Shown here: positions 1 to 5,080 of the stretch, piece after piece | Layout of the letters: the number at the start of each line of letters is the position of its first letter | Position numbering within the stretch: the stretch's first letter is position 1 | Source: Myxococcales bacterium | GTDB lineage: Bacteria > Myxococcota > Myxococcia > Myxococcales > Anaeromyxobacteraceae | Reading direction: 5' to 3' | Length of the DNA stretch: 5,080 bases | Assembly: GCA_021784995.1 (NCBI GenBank) | Contig: JAJYHA010000126.1 | Coordinates: 1 to 5,080, forward strand | Translations under genes and position numbers: made by a program | The notes under the pieces: model-generated | Databases searched by the model: none | What the model saw: only the letters and a program-made list of their open reading frames with translations | Told to the model about the DNA's origin: nothing

Positions 1-523
1 CGGCGGTGTCGCCCGCGGGCTCGGCGAGGAGCGCGGGGCCGCAGAGGGCAGCCACCTCGTGCGCGATCCGGAAGCTCTCGTCGCGGAACCGCCGCGCCCC
101 GTGGCCGCGGTCCGTCGGACGCTCCCGGTAGGGCGACCACCGCCCGCGGCCGTAGGTCATGCCGCCCGCGTAGACGACGTGCGCGGCCGTCTCGGAGCCC
201 GGCCCGGTCCCGGGATCGACGTCGCGCGACGCCTCGAACTCGCCGGCCGCGGACTGCAGGACGCGGTGGCGCTCGGTGGCGTGCACGGGCGCGGCGCCGG
301 GCTTCTCCACCGACCAGGCGACCTGCCCCTCCCAGTCGAAGGAGCCGAGGAGCGCGGCGACCGCGTCGGCGGCCGCGGCGAGCGCCTCGATCGGGCGCGA
401 GGCCCCGGTCGCGGGCGCGGCGGTCCCGGGGCCGTCCGCCGGGGTGCGCGAGGCGCAGCCCGCGGCCGCGGCCAGGAGGAGGGCGCACAGCGCAGGACGG
501 CGGGAGAGGGGAGCGCGCTGCAT
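1..523 (-). CDS. Putative lipoprotein, 5' part only (runs off left edge)
   Basis: I read this ORF directly on the minus strand; it stays open for 174 codons from the ATG at 523 to the window edge, so the C-terminus is missing. The first 23 residues form a classic lipoprotein signal peptide: an Arg-containing n-region (RRP at 8-10), a hydrophobic stretch (ALCALLLAAAA, 11-21) and a lipobox ending A-G-C with Cys23 as the predicted lipidated residue. Ala follows the Cys, so outer-membrane sorting is plausible but unproven here. Residues 24-45 are a low-complexity Ala/Pro/Gly/Thr linker. The mature part begins near residue 46 and has alternating segments such as FDWEGQVAWSVEK (62-74) and AHVVYAGGMTYGRGRW (114-129) that look beta-rich. 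I do not recognise the family; a LolA/LppX-like lipid-binding fold is only a guess. An in-frame ATG at 544 would add seven residues; 523 is preferred because it gives a standard signal peptide and has a TANNNT box just upstream. It lies 69 bases downstream of hflX on the same strand. Confidence 0.8.
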   Translation of the reverse strand, partial: MQRAPLSRRPALCALLLAAAAGCASRTPADGPGTAAPATGASRPIEALAAAADAVAALLGSFDWEGQVAWSVEKPGAAPVHATERHRVLQSAAGEFEASRDVDPGTGPGSETAAHVVYAGGMTYGRGRWSPYRERPTDRGHGARRFRDESFRIAHEVAALCGPALLAEPAGDTA

Positions 524-532
524 CCGGCCGCG

Positions 533-538
533 AAGGTA
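533..538 (-). promoter_or_regulatory. Possible -10 box of the lipoprotein gene
   Basis: On the minus strand the hexamer TACCTT (538 to 533) fits the relaxed TANNNT form of a -10 element and stands out in an otherwise G/C-only spacer. Nine bases separate it from the ATG at 523, so transcription would start at or next to the start codon. No Shine-Dalgarno sequence is within usual range; the nearest GGAGG (570 to 566) is over 40 bases away. I see no clear -35. If real, the gene could be expressed separately from hflX. The match is weak taken alone. Confidence 0.3.
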
Positions 539-592
539 TGCCATCCGGCCGGCGGCGGCCAGCGGCCTCCCGGTGTCGGCCCCCCGGCGCCG

Positions 593-2323
593 TCAGCGCC
601 GGAGCGGCGCCACCGCGGCCGGGAACAGGCGTTGCGGCTCGGCCGGGGTGGCGGCGGCCACGGCGGCCTGCGCGGGCGGCCGGGCGCTCTTTCCGCCGCT
701 CCACAGGAGCCGGTCGCAGCGGCGCAGCAGCTCCTCCAGCCCGGCGCGCGTGCGGGCCGACACGGCCACGCCGCCGGCCTGGTGCGCCAGCGACTCCGCC
801 TGGCCTGGGGCCAGCGCGTCCGCCTTGTTGAAGACGAGCAGGCGAGGCTTGGCGTCGAGCCCCAGGTCGCGCAGGATCCCGTCCACGGCCTGGACCTGCG
901 CGTCGAGCCGCGGATCGGCCGCGTCGATCACGTGGAGCAGCAGGTCCGCGTCGTCGAGCTCCTCCAGCGTCGCCCGGAAGGCCGTCACCAGGTCGGCCGG
1001 CAGGTCGCGGATGAAGCCCACCGTGTCGGTGACGATCACCTCGCGGTCGCGCGGGAAGCGCAAGCGGCGGGTGGTGGGGTCGAGCGTGGCGAAGAGCACG
1101 TCGGCCGCCACCACCGAGGAGTCCGTGAGCGCGTTGAGGAGCGTGGACTTCCCGGCGTTCGTGTAGCCGACGATGGAGATCACCGGCAGGCCGCGCGCGT
1201 TGCGTTGCTTGCGTCGCACGAGGCGGTCGGCGGAGAGGCCGTCGATCCGGCGCTCCAGCGCGTGGATGCGGTCGCGCACGCGGCGCCGGTCGATCTCCAG
1301 CTTCGTCTCCCCGGGCCCGCGGCCGCCGATCCCGCCCGCCAGCCGGGAGAGGGAGTCGTCGCGGCCGACCAGGCGCGGGTAGCGGTACCGGAGCTGGGCC
1401 AGCTCGACCTGCAGCTTGCCGTCGGCCGACTGCGCCCGCTGCGCGAAGATGTCGAGGATGAGCTGCGTGCGGTCGAGGATCTTCAGGCTGGTGGCCTCGG
1501 CGATGCCGCGCGCCTGCGAGGGCGAGAGGTTCCAGTCGAAGACGATCAGGTCGGCCATCCGCTGCATGGAGCGGAGCAGGATGTCGTCCAGCTTGCCCTT
1601 GCCCACCAGGTAGCGGGGGTCGATCTCGCGCCGCATCTGGAGCGCCGCGTCGACCACCGCCACCCCGGCGGTGCGGGCCAGCTCGCGCAGCTCCTGCAGC
1701 GAGGCCTCCGCCTCGGCCCGGCTGCGCTGCTTGCCGTCGCCGAAGCCGACCAGGATGGCGCGCTCGCGGCCGCCGGTGCTGCGCAGGGCAGAGGCGCGCG
1801 CGAACTCCTCCTCCAGCGCCAGCGCCCCGGCGGCGGCGTGGAAGCCGATCTCGAACACGGACGGCGCGACCTCGTCCTTCCACAGGTCGCCGGCCGGGTT
1901 CTCCGGCAGGAGGTGGGCGTAGTGCAGCCGGCCGGGGAGGCCGTCCGCCCGCACCTCGACGGCGGCCACCAGGTCGAGCCGCAGCAGCGCGAGGTCGGTG
2001 TGGTCGTCGCGCGTGAGCGGCTCGCCGTGGAGGTGCGTGTGCACCAGGCGGAGGCCGCGCAGGCGGTGGGTCCCGGCGCGGGCGCGGCCCACGTCGGGCA
2101 GCTCCAGGTGGCGGGCGTCGCCCACGATCACCGCCTGCACGTCGCCCTTGCGGTCGAGCAGCACGCCGACCTGGCGGCCGCTCTCGCGCGAGATCTCGGT
2201 GAGGTGGCGTGCCAGCTCGGGCGAGACGACGTCGGCGGCGTCGACGCGGCGGCGGTACGTGCGGCGGAGGGCGTGGAGCTGGGAGGCCTTGAGGCCCAGG
2301 GTGTTCCCGAAGACTTCCTGCAT
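593..2323 (-). CDS. hflX: HflX-type ribosome-associated GTPase, long form
   Basis: This encodes a 576-residue TRAFAC-class GTPase of the HflX family; characterised homologues bind the 50S subunit and split or rescue stalled ribosomes in the cytoplasm. An extra N-terminal domain spans about 1-185 and includes [14 protein letters not shown] (94-107). The HflX nucleotide-binding domain follows (about 188-375), with [11 protein letters not shown] (238-248) and the glycine-rich signature [14 protein letters not shown] (330-343). The G domain (about 380-541) has G1 GYTNAGKST (386-394), a G2 Thr within FATLDPTTR (411-419), G3 DTVG (433-436), G4 NKAD (499-502) and G5 SAR (522-524). E. coli HflX has about 426 residues; this protein is longer at the N-terminus but seems to lack the C-terminal domain, ending in an Ala/Pro-rich tail (543-576). 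The reading frame extends far upstream, antisense to proB, but homology-like sequence begins at [11 protein letters not shown], fixing the ATG at 2323. No Shine-Dalgarno is visible. The gene is divergent from proB. Confidence 0.96.
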   Translation of the reverse strand: MQEVFGNTLGLKASQLHALRRTYRRRVDAADVVSPELARHLTEISRESGRQVGVLLDRKGDVQAVIVGDARHLELPDVGRARAGTHRLRGLRLVHTHLHGEPLTRDDHTDLALLRLDLVAAVEVRADGLPGRLHYAHLLPENPAGDLWKDEVAPSVFEIGFHAAAGALALEEEFARASALRSTGGRERAILVGFGDGKQRSRAEAEASLQELRELARTAGVAVVDAALQMRREIDPRYLVGKGKLDDILLRSMQRMADLIVFDWNLSPSQARGIAEATSLKILDRTQLILDIFAQRAQSADGKLQVELAQLRYRYPRLVGRDDSLSRLAGGIGGRGPGETKLEIDRRRVRDRIHALERRIDGLSADRLVRRKQRNARGLPVISIVGYTNAGKSTLLNALTDSSVVAADVLFATLDPTTRRLRFPRDREVIVTDTVGFIRDLPADLVTAFRATLEELDDADLLLHVIDAADPRLDAQVQAVDGILRDLGLDAKPRLLVFNKADALAPGQAESLAHQAGGVAVSARTRAGLEELLRRCDRLLWSGGKSARPPAQAAVAAATPAEPQRLFPAAVAPLRR

Positions 2324-2334
2324 CCGTGGTGGCA

Positions 2335-2363
2335 AGCATAACGTTCCGGCGGGGCCGGATCGA
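2335..2363 (-). promoter_or_regulatory. Candidate hflX promoter
   Basis: On the minus strand TATGCT (2340 to 2335) matches TATAAT at four of six positions. Exactly 17 bases upstream is TCGATC (2363 to 2358), a poor -35 with three matches to TTGACA. Eleven bases separate the -10 from the hflX ATG, so the predicted leader is zero to about five bases, consistent with the missing Shine-Dalgarno. This is prediction from sequence only. Confidence 0.4.
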
Positions 2364-2368
2364 GGGGA

Positions 2369-2399
2369 ACGGCGGCGTCGTCGCGGTCGTCGCCGCCGT
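2369..2399. repeat. 9-bp perfect inverted repeat in the divergent intergenic region
   Basis: ACGGCGGCG (2369-2377) is exactly repeated in inverse as CGCCGCCGT (2391-2399), with a 13-base spacer TCGTCGCGGTCGT. Its centre (2384) nearly coincides with the centre of the hflX/proB intergenic region, between the two candidate promoters. It could be an operator or a hairpin. In DNA this rich in CGG/CCG triplets such a repeat may also arise by chance. Confidence 0.4.
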
Positions 2400-2410
2400 G
2401 ACCGCCGGGT

Positions 2411-2438
2411 GGGACGTGGCCGGCGGTCCGTGTATCCT
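2411..2438 (+). promoter_or_regulatory. Candidate proB promoter
   Basis: TATCCT (2433-2438) matches TATAAT at four of six positions and is the only T/A-rich stretch before proB. Nine bases separate it from the ATG at 2448, so the transcript would be leaderless or nearly so. The best -35 I can offer is GGGACG (2411-2416), 16 bases upstream and weak. No Shine-Dalgarno precedes the ATG, which agrees with leaderless initiation. Confidence 0.4.
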
Positions 2439-2447
2439 CGGGCCGCC

Positions 2448-3587
2448 ATGCCCCGCTCGAAGCTCGCGCGCACCCGGCGCCTCGTCGTGAAGGTGGGGAC
2501 GGGGACCCTCACCGACGGCGCCGGCCACTTCGATCGCGCCAACTGCGAGCGGCTCGCGGCCGAGCTGGCCGCCGCGACCCGCCACCGCCGCCTGGTGCTC
2601 GTGACCTCGGGGGCCATCGCGCTCGGGGCGGAGAGGCTGGGGCTGGAGCGATCGCGGGCGCGGCCCTGGGACATCGCCACCAAGCAGGCCTGCGCCGCCG
2701 TCGGCCAGCCCGACCTGGTGGCGGCCTGGGGCGCCGCGCTGGCGCCCCACGGGCTCCAGGTGGCGCAGGTGCTGCTCACGGCCGAGGACCTCGCCAGCCG
2801 GAAGCGCTTCCTGAACGCGAGGCGCACGCTGGCGCGCCTGCTCGATCTGGGCGTGCTCCCGGTCGTGAACGAGAACGACACGGTGGCGGTCGACGAGATC
2901 AAGGTGGGCGACAACGACTCGCTGGCGGCGCTGGTCGGCACCTGCGTGGAGGCCGAGCTGGTGGCCATGTTCACCGACGTGGAGGGCATGTACGACCGCG
3001 ATCCGCGGCTGCCGGAGGCGCGCCTGCTCGCCACCGTGGGGCGCGTCACGGCCGACGTCGAGCGGATGGCCGGGGGGGCGGGGAGCGACCGGAGCGTCGG
3101 GGGCATGGTGACCAAGGTGCGCGCGGCGCGCCGCCTGGCCGCGCAGGGCGTCGGGACGGCGCTGCTCTCCGGGCGCCGGCCCCGAGCGCTGCACGACCTG
3201 CTCGCCGGCGCGCCGGTGGGCACCTACTTCGCGCCGGCGCCGCGCCGGATCAGCCGGCGCCAGGGGTGGCTCGCCTCGGCGGCCCGGGGGAAGGGGCTGA
3301 TCCTGGTCGACGCGGGCGCCCGCCGGGCGCTGGTCGAGCAGGGGCGCAGCCTGCTGCCCTCGGGCGTGCGGTCGGTGGCCGGCCAGTTCGGCGTGGGGGA
3401 TCCGGTCGACATCGCGGTCGACGAGCGGCGCCCCTTCGCGCGCGGCCTGGCCGGATACGCGGCGGAGGAGGTCCGCCGCATCGCGGGCCTGAAGACGGGC
3501 GAGATCGAGCGAGCGCTCGGGTATAAGTACGTGGACGAGGTCGTCCACCGGAATGACATGGTCCTGCTCGACGCGGGACCGGAGTGA
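2448..3587 (+). CDS. proB: Glutamate 5-kinase
   Basis: ProB phosphorylates L-glutamate with ATP to gamma-glutamyl phosphate, the first committed step of proline synthesis in the cytoplasm. The protein has 379 residues (E. coli 367). The N-terminal amino-acid kinase domain (about 10-262) shows KVGTGTL (15-21), SGAI (54-57), FLNAR (121-125), NEND (141-144), VGDND (153-157), the Thr-Asp pair in FTDVEG (175-180) and GGMVTK (218-223). These correspond to the ATP- and glutamate-binding residues of E. coli ProB. A C-terminal PUA domain (about 284-367) ends with the typical RRIAG and [16 protein letters not shown] segments. Asp114 aligns with E. coli Asp107, a residue tied to proline feedback inhibition, so allosteric control is probably kept (inference). 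The frame is open upstream, but ATG 2448 puts the kinase core at the usual distance; an in-frame GTG at 2430 is a less likely start. The gene heads the operon, 3 bases before proA. Confidence 0.97.
   Translation: MPRSKLARTRRLVVKVGTGTLTDGAGHFDRANCERLAAELAAATRHRRLVLVTSGAIALGAERLGLERSRARPWDIATKQACAAVGQPDLVAAWGAALAPHGLQVAQVLLTAEDLASRKRFLNARRTLARLLDLGVLPVVNENDTVAVDEIKVGDNDSLAALVGTCVEAELVAMFTDVEGMYDRDPRLPEARLLATVGRVTADVERMAGGAGSDRSVGGMVTKVRAARRLAAQGVGTALLSGRRPRALHDLLAGAPVGTYFAPAPRRISRRQGWLASAARGKGLILVDAGARRALVEQGRSLLPSGVRSVAGQFGVGDPVDIAVDERRPFARGLAGYAAEEVRRIAGLKTGEIERALGYKYVDEVVHRNDMVLLDAGPE
3581..3584 (+). promoter_or_regulatory. Ribosome binding site of proA inside the proB end
   Basis: GGAG lies in the last sense codons of proB and is 6 bases before the proA ATG at 3591, with the proB stop TGA between them. 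This supports the 3591 start over the in-frame ATG at 3666, which lacks a comparable site. It also suggests translational coupling of the two enzymes. Confidence 0.75.
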
Positions 3588-3590
3588 CGC

Positions 3591-4916
3591 ATGCGGCAGC
3601 CCAGGAGCCTCCACGCCGACCGTCCCGCGGCCCGCCCCTCCGGCGGCGACGGCCTGGCGGGCGCCATGCGCGCGCTGGCCGTCGCGGCGCGCGGCGCGGC
3701 GCGGGCGCTCTCCGGTGCCCCCACCGGCCAGAAGGACGAGGCGCTGCGGGCGGTCGCGGACGCCCTCGGGCGGCGGACGCGCGCCATCCTGGCGGCGAAC
3801 CGGGCCGACCTGGCCGCGGCCCGCGCGGCCGGACAGACGGCGGCGTTCCTCGACCGGCTGGCGCTCGATCCCAAGCGCGTCGTCGCCATGGCGCGCGCGG
3901 TGGGCGAGGTGGCGGCGCTGCCCGACCCGGTCGGCGAGGTCACCGCGACCTGGCGCAGGCCGAACGGGCTGTCGGTGAGGAAGGTCCGGATCCCGCTCGG
4001 CGTGATCCTGATGGTCTACGAGGCGCGCCCCAACGTCACCATCGACGCGGCGGCGCTCTGCCTGAAGAGCGGGAACGCCGTCCTCCTCCGGCCCGGCTCG
4101 GACGCCCTGCGCAGCGCGCTGGCGCTGGGGGAGGCCTTCGCGGAGGGCCTCGCGGCGGCGGGGCTCCCGGCCGCCGCGGCGCAGGTGGTGCCCACTCCCG
4201 AGCGCGAGGCGACCTTCGCGCTGCTCCAGCTCGACGACCTCGTCGACCTCGCCATCCCTCGCGGCGGCCCCTCGCTCATCCGCGCCGTCGCGGAGCGCTC
4301 CCGGGTGCCCGTGGTGAAGCACTACCAGGGGGTGTGCCACCTCTTCCTCGACTCCTCCGCGCAGGTCGAGCGGGCCGTCGCGCTGGCCATGAACGGCAAG
4401 GTGCAGCGCCCCGCCGTCTGCAACGCGCTGGAGTGCCTGCTCGTGCACCGGGGCGCCGCCGGGAGGCTGCTCCCGGCGGTGGGCGCCGCCCTGGCCGGGG
4501 CGGGCGTGGAGCTGCGCTGCGACCCCACGTCGCTCACGATCCTCCGCCGCGCGGGCGTGAAGGCGGTCCCGGCCCGCCCCGACGACTACGGCCGGGAGTT
4601 CTCCGACCTGGTGCTGGCGGTGCGCGTGGTGCCGGGCCTCGACGGCGCGCTCGACCACATCGCCCGCTACGGCTCGCTCCACACGGAGGCGATCCTGACG
4701 CGCGACCTGGAGGCGGCGCGTCGCTTCGAGCGCGAGGTGACGGCCAGCGCCGTCATGGTGAACGCCTCGACGCGCTTCAACGACGGCGGCGAGCTCGGCC
4801 TGGGCGCCGAGATCGGCATCTCCACGACGAAGCTGCACGCCTTCGGGCCCATGGGGCTCGCGGAGCTGACGACGCAGAAGTTCGTGGTGGAGGGTGACGG
4901 ACAGGTGAGGAGCTAG
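3591..4916 (+). CDS. proA: Gamma-glutamyl phosphate reductase
   Basis: ProA reduces gamma-glutamyl phosphate with NADPH to glutamate 5-semialdehyde, the second step of proline synthesis, taking the unstable product of ProB. The protein has 441 residues (E. coli 417) and spans the full ALDH-like fold. Visible motifs are [16 protein letters not shown] (135-150), [10 protein letters not shown] (161-170), [11 protein letters not shown] (244-254), the catalytic-cysteine block RPAVCNALE (273-281, Cys277), YGSLHTEAI (360-368) and [19 protein letters not shown] (391-409), followed by HAFGPMGL (416-423). Enterobacterial ProA has HARGPMG at the last block, so Phe418 replaces an Arg; I regard this as a lineage variant. 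The first 25 residues are a Pro/Arg-rich extension before the usual start; an ATG at 3666 (Met26) would give a standard-length enzyme, but the GGAG site and 3-base spacing from proB favour 3591. The gene is cotranscribed with proB. Confidence 0.97.
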   Translation: MRQPRSLHADRPAARPSGGDGLAGAMRALAVAARGAARALSGAPTGQKDEALRAVADALGRRTRAILAANRADLAAARAAGQTAAFLDRLALDPKRVVAMARAVGEVAALPDPVGEVTATWRRPNGLSVRKVRIPLGVILMVYEARPNVTIDAAALCLKSGNAVLLRPGSDALRSALALGEAFAEGLAAAGLPAAAAQVVPTPEREATFALLQLDDLVDLAIPRGGPSLIRAVAERSRVPVVKHYQGVCHLFLDSSAQVERAVALAMNGKVQRPAVCNALECLLVHRGAAGRLLPAVGAALAGAGVELRCDPTSLTILRRAGVKAVPARPDDYGREFSDLVLAVRVVPGLDGALDHIARYGSLHTEAILTRDLEAARRFEREVTASAVMVNASTRFNDGGELGLGAEIGISTTKLHAFGPMGLAELTTQKFVVEGDGQVRS

Positions 4917-4950
4917 GATGGCGCGGAGCGTGGAATGGCCAAGACCGTAG
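4907..4950 (+). other. Possible leader mini-ORF between proA and the next gene
   Basis: GAGGAG (4907-4912) is 5 bases before an ATG at 4918 that opens an 11-codon frame encoding MARSVEWPRP and stopping at TAG 4948-4950. It begins right after the proA stop and overlaps the start of the downstream ORF in another frame. The site looks stronger than the GGAG serving the ATG at 4935. It may be a chance ATG or a small coupling cistron; its product is too short to judge. Confidence 0.2.
4925..4928 (+). promoter_or_regulatory. Ribosome binding site of the basic ORF
   Basis: GGAG is 6 bases before the ATG at 4935, the same motif and spacing as at proA. It is the main support for that start, which is the first in-frame ATG after the proA stop. 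Confidence 0.6.
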
Positions 4951-5080
4951 CGCGGACCCGCCGCCGCAAGGGCGGCCCGCTCCGCAGCCGGAAGCCCGGC
5001 CGCAACCAGGTGCCCGAGGCGCGCAGGAAGCGGGCGCTCCGGCCGCGCGCCCCTGCGGCGGGCGCGGGCGTCGGCGCGCC
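4935..5080 (+). CDS. Highly basic protein, N-terminal part only (runs off right edge)
   Basis: The frame is open for 48 codons from ATG 4935 to the window end. It begins MAKTVARTRRRKGG; 16 of the first 48 residues are Arg or Lys and only one is acidic (Glu28). Residues 39-48 become Ala/Gly-rich, like a linker. It starts 18 bases after the proA stop, on the same strand and in the same frame, with its own GGAG site, so it is probably the third gene of the proBA operon. No folded domain is visible. In related bacteria I recall nadD and rsfS (ribosome silencing factor) near proA, so this may be a basic N-terminal extension of such a protein; that is inference from gene order. It could also be a short, free-standing nucleic-acid-binding protein. 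GTG 5010 is a possible later start. Confidence 0.6.
   Translation, partial: MAKTVARTRRRKGGPLRSRKPGRNQVPEARRKRALRPRAPAAGAGVGA

Noticed and set aside
524..592. Terminator between hflX and the lipoprotein gene
   Set aside because: The spacer has GC-rich self-complementary stretches but no T-tract, and such complementarity is common in this composition. No terminator can be supported.
59..2341. 760-codon plus-strand open frame antisense to hflX and the lipoprotein gene
   Set aside because: It is a GC-bias shadow: composition is Arg/Ala/Gly/Val-rich with no domain, and it runs opposite two well-supported minus-strand genes. hflX has all GTPase motifs in the other strand.
1998..2447. Upstream extension of proB by 150 codons
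   Set aside because: It is Arg-rich low-complexity sequence overlapping hflX in antisense; the kinase core starts normally after ATG 2448.
2324..3223. N-terminal extension of the hflX frame by 300 codons, antisense to proB
   Set aside because: The sequence is Ser/Arg/Ala-rich noise opposite the conserved proB. HflX-like sequence begins at Met of codon 2323.
3224..3943. 239-codon minus-strand frame opposite the proB/proA junction
   Set aside because: It is Ser/Arg/Ala-rich with no recognisable motif and spans two well-supported genes on the other strand, so it is a composition artefact.
3584..4897. 437-codon plus-strand frame overlapping proA
   Set aside because: It is an Arg/Gly/Ala-rich out-of-frame shadow, whereas the 3591 frame carries every ProA motif.

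Overview
The window is very GC-rich, roughly three quarters G+C by eye, with strong third-position G/C bias. Together with the gene content this suggests a myxobacterium-like bacterium, perhaps related to Anaeromyxobacter. That placement is inference from composition and protein style; no marker gene proves it. The region is chromosomal housekeeping sequence. I see no mobile element, tRNA, rRNA or CRISPR array, and no gene-free stretch longer than about 125 bases.

Layout: two minus-strand genes occupy the left half. At the left edge is the 5' part of an uncharacterised lipoprotein gene (start at 523, running off the window). It lies 69 bases downstream of hflX (2323 to 593), a long-form HflX ribosome-associated GTPase. 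A 124-base divergent intergenic region (2324-2447) follows. The right half reads on the plus strand: proB (glutamate 5-kinase, 2448-3587), proA (gamma-glutamyl phosphate reductase, 3591-4916), and the first 48 codons of a very basic unidentified protein (from 4935, running off the right edge).

ProB and ProA catalyse the first two steps of proline synthesis from glutamate. Their genes are 3 bases apart and certainly form an operon, which probably includes the basic ORF. HflX is a separate function (rescue or splitting of stalled ribosomes in characterised homologues).

The most interesting signal is regulatory. hflX, proB and the lipoprotein gene each lack a Shine-Dalgarno sequence but carry a TANNNT hexamer 9-11 bases before the ATG, which fits leaderless or near-leaderless transcripts. 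The operon-internal genes (proA and the basic ORF) instead have GGAG exactly 6 bases before their ATG. A perfect 9-bp inverted repeat sits at the centre of the divergent hflX/proB intergenic region. I found no convincing novel defence, mobile or biosynthetic system.
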